DNA of 64,000 nt from Strobilurus pachycystidiatus (Eukaryota; Basidiomycota; Agaricomycetes; Agaricales; Physalacriaceae), in the NCBI GenBank assembly GCA_019915135.1, contig JAHLMK010000005.1, positions 62,001 through 126,000 of the forward strand, read 5' to 3'. The notes under the pieces are model-generated. The model had not been told where the DNA came from and did not search any database. It saw only the letters and a program-made list of their open reading frames with translations. Of this stretch, positions 57,433 to 64,000 are shown piece by piece. A program made the position numbers and the translations under genes. Every line of letters begins with the position of its first letter. Position 1 is the stretch's first letter.

Positions 57433-59040
57433 TTACCAAAGTTCATCATAGTCATCGATGGAATCCGACTCTTCATACAGCTCGTCCTCTGAATGGAAAG
57501 GCGCGCTCTCAACCCCATCCCAGTCCATATTCCCTACCAACTTTTCCAAGGAGTCCACGGAGTATCTGTACAGCGCCACGCAGTCAGTCATCCGGAGAGT
57601 GCGCAACCTCGCTTTGTGGAGGCCGCGAAAGGTCAAGACCGCCTGCAAAGTGACTATTCCTCCCCCCTCGAAATCCGCCTGCGAGATGCTGAGCTTTCTG
57701 AGAGCAGGAAAGCGAACAGCGGTTGGGCCGGTAGCGGGCGTTCTAAGGGTATCGACATATGCAAGCATAGGGCCAACCATTTCGAGGCTCCGAAGCTGGT
57801 GGCATTTCTCAAAAGTCTCCATGATCGATTGAGCTTCAGTTTCCGAGTTCCGCAGCCGCAGTCGAAGATGCTGGACGTGCTCGAGTGGAATAGTTTCTCC
57901 AATGCAGTTGATAGCATTGCGGGAGCGTTCGTAATATCCGACATAATTTGCCCCCGCAAAGTTGAAGTCTAGTTGGAGCGAGTGCTTGTTTGTGTTGCCT
58001 GTCTGGAAAATCTGAACATGCAGACTGAAGGCAACTGCATCCAGAACCAGCTTGCCCACAGGATGCATCAAGAAACCGGAGGAGGTATCGCTGCATTTGT
58101 TCAAGGCGTGTAGGAATGGACCGATACCCACCGCCGACTCAGGCATGACAGCATATGTGGAGATTCGCGTCGTTGAAGGGAGGGAAATGTTACTAAGGAG
58201 GTCGGTAAGGGAAGTGAGGTCGGAGTGCAGATAGAGGTCCGCAAGTCGTGCAAGATGTGTTGGTTGCTGCGAACGAGAAAAGGTGGAGTATAAGCTCGCG
58301 TCTCCGGGTTCTAATGTCTGTACTAGATGAAGCTGCTCGAGCATTGGCATGTTCTGCAAGACGACGAGCATCTGCGATACTGTCGCGGGGGCGGCCATGT
58401 AGCTGAGCTTCAGGGTGGTGAGGTCTTTCAGCAAGGCCGACGTCCAGCTGAGGCCACAGCTCCGAAGTTCGAGATGTCTCAAACGGGGAGCCTCACCGTC
58501 CAGGAACTCGTCGGATAGTGTCAATTTCGAGGTAGCTTGGGAGAATTGCGCGTGGACCGGTGGCGCAAGATGGTTCAATATGAGCGTATGAAGGATGGGA
58601 GCAGCCTGCATGAGAGAGGAGGTGTACGTGGAGGAGGCATCATATAGACATAACTCAGCGATGCGTGGGAGATGCTCCAATGCATGAGAAAGCTCGTTTG
58701 TTGTGCTATGGTCATAGTGTAGCCCAGTTCGTATGGTCAATGGGGCTTCCTTGGACCGCCGAATCATCTCCCGGGTCCACCTCGCTGACCGGTCGAATGT
58801 GATGTAAGTCCAGAGAGCAGGGCATGCGAGGGCCGTTGTGCGCCAATGAGTGCAGATGTAGGAGACCTTGGACCAGTGGGGGTAGCAATCAAGCAGGGAG
58901 GTGAAGATGAAGATGTTGCACAAAATTTCGACTGGCAACCTGGATATAGGAGCGAGCGTATTTCGACGGGCTTTTAGGGCGCAGATGGCATGTTCATGGT
59001 GAGAGATTTCCTGGTCAATTTGTTCGATCGTGACAGGCAT
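57433..59040 (-). CDS. F-box protein (agaricomycete expanded family), copy D
   Basis: Single exon, 535 residues. The start MPVTIEQIDQEISHHEHAIC aligns with the other copies; the frame remains open upstream without a better ATG. F-box motif at about 30-75 (PISRLPVEILCNIFIF, then WRTTALACPALW). Leucine-rich body with the landmark EFLDGEAPRLRHLELRSCGL, and an acidic tail (ESDSIDDYDELW). Copy E lies directly upstream in the same orientation, 210 bp away, so D and E are a tandem pair. Confidence 0.87.
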   Translation of the reverse strand: MPVTIEQIDQEISHHEHAICALKARRNTLAPISRLPVEILCNIFIFTSLLDCYPHWSKVSYICTHWRTTALACPALWTYITFDRSARWTREMIRRSKEAPLTIRTGLHYDHSTTNELSHALEHLPRIAELCLYDASSTYTSSLMQAAPILHTLILNHLAPPVHAQFSQATSKLTLSDEFLDGEAPRLRHLELRSCGLSWTSALLKDLTTLKLSYMAAPATVSQMLVVLQNMPMLEQLHLVQTLEPGDASLYSTFSRSQQPTHLARLADLYLHSDLTSLTDLLSNISLPSTTRISTYAVMPESAVGIGPFLHALNKCSDTSSGFLMHPVGKLVLDAVAFSLHVQIFQTGNTNKHSLQLDFNFAGANYVGYYERSRNAINCIGETIPLEHVQHLRLRLRNSETEAQSIMETFEKCHQLRSLEMVGPMLAYVDTLRTPATGPTAVRFPALRKLSISQADFEGGGIVTLQAVLTFRGLHKARLRTLRMTDCVALYRYSVDSLEKLVGNMDWDGVESAPFHSEDELYEESDSIDDYDELW

Positions 59041-59250
59041 TTGGGTTCTGAAGTCGGGTGTGAGTATAAATTCAACTGTGCGGTGACAAAGTACATACAG
59101 CGACGAAGCAGATGATGGTGGTATTTTCACAACCCTGCGATCATTGACCAGTCGCGAAGTTCACGTGCACTGTCGCTATTTGCGTTTCGACGTGTACTCA
59201 GACTGTACAAGAATGTTGGCAATATTGCTCTAGCATCAGTATGATTAAAA

Positions 59251-60798
59251 TCATGATGAAGATTCTACGGTATCATCCCAGTCTACAGTCCCCACCAGCT
59301 TTTCAAGGTTCCGCATATCTTCGCTATACAGCACGCCGCAGCCCTTCAAGCGTAGGGTGTGCAATCTATGTTTGAGGTCTCCACGATATCTCAGTACGTT
59401 CTCCAAGTCTTCGAATCCTCCCCCGAAGTTCGCACCGACAAGAGTAAGTTCCTCAAGGGCAGGAAAACGAACATTCACTGAACCCGCCCTGAGAGCATCA
59501 ACGTACGAGTGCATGATGCCTTTCAGTTCGAGGCTCTGAAGCTGGCGACATTTCTGCAATATTTCCATCGATGACTCGCCCAGAGATTCTCTCTCAGGGT
59601 CCGGAAGGTGAAGGTGAAGGTGCCGAACGTGCTCAAGTGGAATCGTTTCTCCGACGCTCTTGATCAAGTTAATGGCGTCACGGAGGCGCTGGGACTCTTG
59701 ATTGCCACTGTGCGGCCACAGAACGGTAAGAAAATGCTTCTTGAATGGCCTTTCCTTCCAATTCGGCCACAAGTAACATTTGATCTTGTTGAAATTCTTG
59801 GGACCATCTGCAGCTTGGCCTAGAGACAGTTTGTCCAAAGGGATATTGAACAGACCGTCCCCGCATTCATGCAATGCGCGCAAAAATGGTCCAACGTCAA
59901 CCTCTCTCCCAGTCATAAAGACAGAGACTCGGACGAGCGACGTGGAAGGGATAGAGAGGTTACAACATAGGTCGGCGAGGGAAGGGGCATCGCAAGACAA
60001 AACAAGGCTTGAGAGGTGTGCAAGACGTGCTGGCCGCTGCGCCCGAGATTGCGCACTGTATAGGCTCGCGTCACTGGTTTGTACTGCACGCGCCAAAGTA
60101 AGATGCTCGAGCATGGGCATGTTCCTCAAAAGAGCCACCATCTGCGGTACCGAAGCACGCACTGCCATGGATGTGAGCTTCAAACGGGTGAGATCTTTCA
60201 GTACTGCCGACGACGTCCATGCTAAGTGGCAGCCCCGAAGTTCAAGATGCCTTAGTTGGGGAGCCTCGCCGTCCATGAAATTGTCAGGGAGTTTGAGCGG
60301 GGGAATGCCATGCGTGTATGTGTCCACGACAAGTGTGTGAAGGATAGGAGCAGGTCGAACGAGCGAGGAAGAATGGAAGGCATAGCCACCACATAAACGT
60401 AGATCAACGATGCGCTCAATATGCTGTAAAGCACGAACCATGTCAATGTCTTGACGCGATTTCTGACATATTGGCAGGCTCTTGGCTCGTATGGACAGCG
60501 GCGCTTGTTTGGACCTCGCGATCAATATCTGGCGCGGTATCTTCAACGCGCCAAAATCGATGCAAGCCCAGAGAGTAGGACATTCGAGTGCGGTTGTTCG
60601 CCAATGAGTGCAAATGTGAGAGACTTTGACCCAGTCGGGGTCACAATCCGGGAAGGTAGTGAAGATGAAGATGCTGCACAGGATTTCGACAGGCAATTTG
60701 AAGATGGGAACAAGAGTGTTACGACGGGAATTTAGGGCGCAAATGGCCTGTGCATGATGAGAAATTTCCAGGTCAGTCTGTACGATGGTAGCGGCCAT
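59251..60798 (-). CDS. F-box protein (agaricomycete expanded family), copy E
   Basis: Single exon as modelled, 515 residues, starting MAATIVQTDLEISHHAQAIC. F-box motif at about 30-75 (PIFKLPVEILCSIFIF, then WRTTALECPTLW), leucine-rich body, landmark DNFMDGEAPQLRHLELRGCH. Upstream lie two extra copies of the first exon (60820-61070), each ending in a splice-donor-like GTGAGT and followed by an acceptor just before the next ATG. These could splice in frame onto this gene and lengthen its N-terminus, so the true start may be at 60983 or 61059. Confidence 0.85.
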   Translation of the reverse strand: MAATIVQTDLEISHHAQAICALNSRRNTLVPIFKLPVEILCSIFIFTTFPDCDPDWVKVSHICTHWRTTALECPTLWACIDFGALKIPRQILIARSKQAPLSIRAKSLPICQKSRQDIDMVRALQHIERIVDLRLCGGYAFHSSSLVRPAPILHTLVVDTYTHGIPPLKLPDNFMDGEAPQLRHLELRGCHLAWTSSAVLKDLTRLKLTSMAVRASVPQMVALLRNMPMLEHLTLARAVQTSDASLYSAQSRAQRPARLAHLSSLVLSCDAPSLADLCCNLSIPSTSLVRVSVFMTGREVDVGPFLRALHECGDGLFNIPLDKLSLGQAADGPKNFNKIKCYLWPNWKERPFKKHFLTVLWPHSGNQESQRLRDAINLIKSVGETIPLEHVRHLHLHLPDPERESLGESSMEILQKCRQLQSLELKGIMHSYVDALRAGSVNVRFPALEELTLVGANFGGGFEDLENVLRYRGDLKHRLHTLRLKGCGVLYSEDMRNLEKLVGTVDWDDTVESSS

Positions 60799-61170
60799 TG
60801 CTGTTGCGGAAGGTGAGTATAGACATAGTTGAATGTTGGCATTGAAGACTCACGTTGACTGCACAGGATTTTGACAGGCAGTATGGGTATGGGAGCGAGA
60901 GTGTCACGACGGGAATGTAAGGCGCGAATGGCCTGTGCTTGACGAGAGATTTCCAGGTCAATCTCCTCGATGGTGGCGGCCATTGCTGTTCGTAAGATGA
61001 GCATAGACGTAGAATGTTGGCAAATACTCACGTTGGCTGCACAGGATTTCGACAGGCATTTTGGGTATGAGAGCGAGAGTTGCGAGGCGAGATATGCGGG
61101 ACAAATTACAATGTTTTCGATAAGTATGGACTTCGCTCAAGCGCTCAAGAGTGATGGTGACAGGCACACC
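60799..61170 (-). repeat. Tandem partial copies of the F-box first exon
   Basis: Reading the minus strand, the segment ATG to CTGTGCAG of the F-box N-terminus occurs at 60983 (MAATIEEIDLEISRQAQAIR) and, degraded, before 61059 (PKMPVEILCSQ). Each ends in CAAC|GTGAGT, and a spacer of about 50 bp ends in ACAG|CAATGGCC. The unit length is 185 bp. The joint reads CAA CCA ATG GCC, which keeps the frame. Confidence 0.75.
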
Positions 61171-61326
61171 CTTGAAATCCTGCTCACGTCAAGACAAAAG
61201 GCTACACAGCCACTTGGCCTCCGTCATTTCACTCTTTCTCCGTCTTCGACGACCCTCTGTTTTCCATTTTCCATCCTTTTCCCCGTGTCTACGAGTCTTG
61301 TTTAATTCTTACGGCGGAAAGGCTAG

Positions 61327-63497
61327 ATGGCACCTGTTGAAACCGAGTATTACGACCTTGTACGTCTTCGTACATACGTGCTTTCCTGGGCAGCGTCGAT
61401 GACTATGATTTCCCTTGCCATCAGCTAGGCGTGGCCGTCGATGCGGACGACACCACGCTCAAGAAGGCGTACCGGAAGCAGGCGATGAAGGTCTGGTGCT
61501 CTACCGTAACGGCAGCCCTGTTTGCTCATAGCTGTATGCCCTATCATAGTATCATCCCGACAAGAATCCGTCCGCCGATGCTGAGGAGAAGTTCAAAGAC
61601 ATCAGGTATATCGTGTATCTGGCTCTCTTCTCTATGCCGCCTCACACCATGCAGCAAAGCGTACCAGATTCTGTCGGATCCCGTGAGGCGCTTATCGTTC
61701 CTTTCGTTTCTATCCGACTCATCTCTTCCTCGTAGAATATGCGAGCCGTGTACGACAAGAATGGCAAGGATATGGTATACATCTTCCACTCACTCTGTTC
61801 GCGATAATTGTGCTGATCCGACCACCAGGCGGAGAAGGACGGCAATTTCAATATGGAAGACGCGGCCGGTTTCTTCGCCAATGTCTTTGGAGGTGAAAAG
61901 TTCATCGATTATGTGCGTGCCCCACCAGCATAACCCCACCGGTATTCATCTCGTCACAGATCGGCGAAATATCAATTATGAAGGACATGACATCGGTCGC
62001 AAACACCATGATGACTGACGAGGAAAAGGCGGAGCTGGAGGCTCAGATGAACGGCACCGACAAACCGTCCGTATCAGTCGCGCCCAGTACTCCACCTGTT
62101 GGCTCATCACCCCCGCCAACGGCGACCTCGACGGAAGGAACGCGTCCCTCATCTCCTGCGGTTCCCACTCCTGCTTCTGCTTCGGCGCCCGCAACACCTT
62201 CACGACCGGAAGCTGGGACACTGCATTCATCCTCCCTGGTTGTACACGAACAAGGCAAAGAGTCTTCATCCACACCGTCTCTATCGCCCAGTACGAAAGA
62301 TCATGAACGAGAAGCCGCCAAGGAAGCCGCAGCCCGCCGGAAGAAGCAGGCGGCAGAACAGAAAGAGAAGGTCAGGGAACTTGAGAGGGAGAGACGAAAG
62401 GTCATGGAGGCTCGTGTCACTGCTCTAACGGCGAAGGCAATCGAGCGTCTGCGTCCGTTTGTCGATGCAAAACATCCCGGAGAGAAGGGTGACCCAGAGA
62501 CCGCGGCATTCGAAGCAAGGATACGTTTGGAGGCAGAGGATCTGAAGCTTGAGAGCTTTGGCATCGAGGTACGAGTCTCTTGTTTTATGTGAACCGCCCG
62601 CTGACGCTTGAGTAGCTACTTCATACAATCGGAAATGTCTACATCATGAAGGCCACATCTTTCCTCAAGTCCAGGAAATTCCTTGGAATGTAAGGCTACA
62701 AATTGATGTCCTTATCGTCTTCTAATTTTCTTAGTCCCGGCTTCTTCTCCCGGTTAAAGGAGAAGGGCGCGATGGCTAAGGAAGTGTGGGGAGTTGTCGG
62801 AAGCGCGTACGTCCGACATTATTTTATTCTGGTCTCATTCTCACGATGCTTATAGTCTGAGCGTACGTGAGACTATGCTGGTATGGATGAAACATCTATT
62901 CTCCCTCTGCCACTGAAGCTCACATCCTCAACAGGAAATGGAGAAATTGCAAGCGAAAGGAGAAGTTGCAGAGGAAGAGTTGAAGGCCTTGGAGATGGAT
63001 GTCACCGGCAAAGTACGTTTATTCCCGTCATATCGTACGGGTTCTGACCAGAGCGTTCTAGATTCTGTTGGCTTCCTGGCGCGGAGCCCGATTTGAGGTG
63101 ACGCAGGTCTTGAGAGATGTCATTGACCAAGTCCTGAAAGAGCCCGGTGTATCCGATGCGGTTTTGTATAACCGTGCCAGGGTACGCGCCCTGCAATCAT
63201 TCACCTGTCTTTCAACTTAACTTCAATCAGGGTTTACTCCTCATTGGTGCGATCTTCAAATCGACGCAACCAGACGAGTCGGACGAGGAACGCAGAGAGC
63301 TAGAAAGGTATACGATGTTTCAACCGTTCATCGGCCACTTACTCACTCTACGCAGGATGGTGGCTGCTGCTGCTGCTCCCAAGAAGCCAAAGAAGGGCAA
63401 GAAAGAAGACGCTGCCCATCATGCGGCCCCTGCACCGACAGCCTCTCCAGTCAAGGAAGAAGTCCCTCCAGCTGCATCTACGACGACGACAGCATAG
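61327..63497 (+). CDS. DnaJ (Hsp40) protein with DnaJ-X-like C-terminal region
   Basis: Fourteen exons: 61327-61359, 61425-61490, 61550-61605, 61655-61682, 61736-61774, 61829-61912, 61960-62568, 62616-62689, 62735-62806, 62856-62880, 62935-63012, 63062-63181, 63231-63307, 63356-63497; 500 residues. J domain at residues 1-75 with HPD at 35-37 (ETEYYDLLGV; KYHPDKNPSADAEEKFKDIS; YQILSDPNMRAVYDKNG). A Pro/Ser-rich linker and a long charged helix follow. Then comes a DnaJ-X-like region (LLHTIGNVYIMKATSFLKSR, ILLASWRGARFEVTQVLRDV) and a Lys-rich tail. This is the layout of yeast Caj1/Djp1, cochaperones of Hsp70. No Gly/Phe or zinc-finger region, so a class III J protein. The HPD motif is intact. 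Confidence 0.92.
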
Positions 63498-63732
63498 TGG
63501 CTCAAGCCTATATCCACCCTCAATCTATGTCTTCATCGGCCTGCGAACGTTTTTTGTTTAGTCTTTGGGCCATGTTATCCTAATGGAATTTTATCTTAAT
63601 CATTTCCCACCTTATTTCACTACCTATCGTACACATTGTGATCCGACCTATGACCATAGAGCCTCCTTTGGACTGCGAACCCCTTAGACTTCCGGTAGAT
63701 ACTAGTAAACATTCACGACCGACCGCTCGCTC
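63498..63732. other. Short intergenic region between convergent genes
   Basis: Shared 3' flanks of the DnaJ gene and the minus-strand gene. No feature seen. Confidence 0.4.
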
Positions 63733-64000
63733 TCAAGATTGTCGTGGCGTAAAAACGGCCTGGACCTAAATTAGCAGATGTCAGCATTGAGGGGGCCATG
63801 TTCAGTTGGGAACTTGCCTCTTGGAAGAACTTGTCGTCATGGGCTACCTTGAACGCTGTGAGAGCAAGTCCTTTCGTGACCTTCATGGTGGCGGTATGGG
63901 CAGCTGGCGTTGCTGCAGCCTTGGTAAAGGCAGGCGTGTGGTTTCCACCGTTCGCCTCCGTCGGTATTGCTTGGAAAAGATCAGACTTTCTTGGTCGGGG
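63733..64000 (-). CDS. 3' end of an unidentified minus-strand gene, cut by the window end
   Basis: The frame is open from 64000 down to a donor-like AG|GCAAGT at 63817 (KSDLFQAIPTEANGGN, then LALTAFKVAHDDKFFQE). With a 52-nt GC-AG intron (63766-63817) the last exon codes VQAVFTPRQS and stops at 63733. Without it a different 3' tail is read. No family recognised from this fragment. GC donors of the AG|GCAAGT form are the usual non-canonical class. Confidence 0.45.

Noticed and set aside
1..64000. tRNA or rRNA genes
   Set aside because: No cloverleaf with A and B box sequences or rRNA-like stretch was noticed by eye; a dedicated scan was not possible.

Overview
The window is nuclear DNA of a filamentous basidiomycete, most likely a mushroom-forming agaricomycete. 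Genes are split by many 48-65 nt GT-AG introns. F-box genes of the type expanded in Agaricomycetes are abundant. A KDZ-type transposase and a TET/JBP-like dioxygenase occur together, a pairing known from mushroom genomes. No species is assigned. Gene models were built by hand by joining open frames at splice sites; each model given with exon coordinates stays in frame to its stop.

Left flank (1-20996): the 3' end of an unidentified gene, an intact p21-activated kinase, an intact F-box gene (4337-5950), and a Pumilio-family pseudogene. A second F-box copy (9256-12589) is broken by a TA-flanked MITE and by a 1.3-kb segment. Then come a fungal transcription factor with two C2H2 fingers plus a Zn2Cys6 cluster, and two uncharacterised genes. 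Two further MITE-like elements lie in the intergenic DNA.

Central segment (20997-48247, about 27 kb): it is bounded by inverted repeat arms of about 1.9 kb. Each arm has a 190-bp unique tip followed by a dense array of a short ATCCC-GAGCC motif. Inside are four F-box/LRR-like genes of one divergent family (two start at the inner edge of an arm and read inward), a fifth F-box gene, a TET/JBP-like 2OG-Fe(II) dioxygenase, a protein with a viroplasmin/RNase H1 N-terminal-like domain, five lineage-specific proteins, a satellite of about six 170-bp units, and a 999-residue KDZ transposase-like protein with cysteine-rich N-terminal modules. I read the segment as a candidate giant KDZ-class transposon carrying a DNA-modifying enzyme and F-box cargo. 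No target-site duplication was found at the boundary I could define.

Right flank (48248-64000): a truncated SDR copy beside an intact SDR gene, an F-box gene, a secreted GH43 glycosidase (14 exons, catalytic triad present), a DUF676/Rog1-like lipase, two convergently related F-box genes on the minus strand (one with tandem copies of its first exon), a DnaJ protein with a DnaJ-X-like region, and the 3' end of an unidentified minus-strand gene.

The left and right flanks share one F-box subfamily (five copies), distinct from the F-box family inside the inverted-repeat segment.
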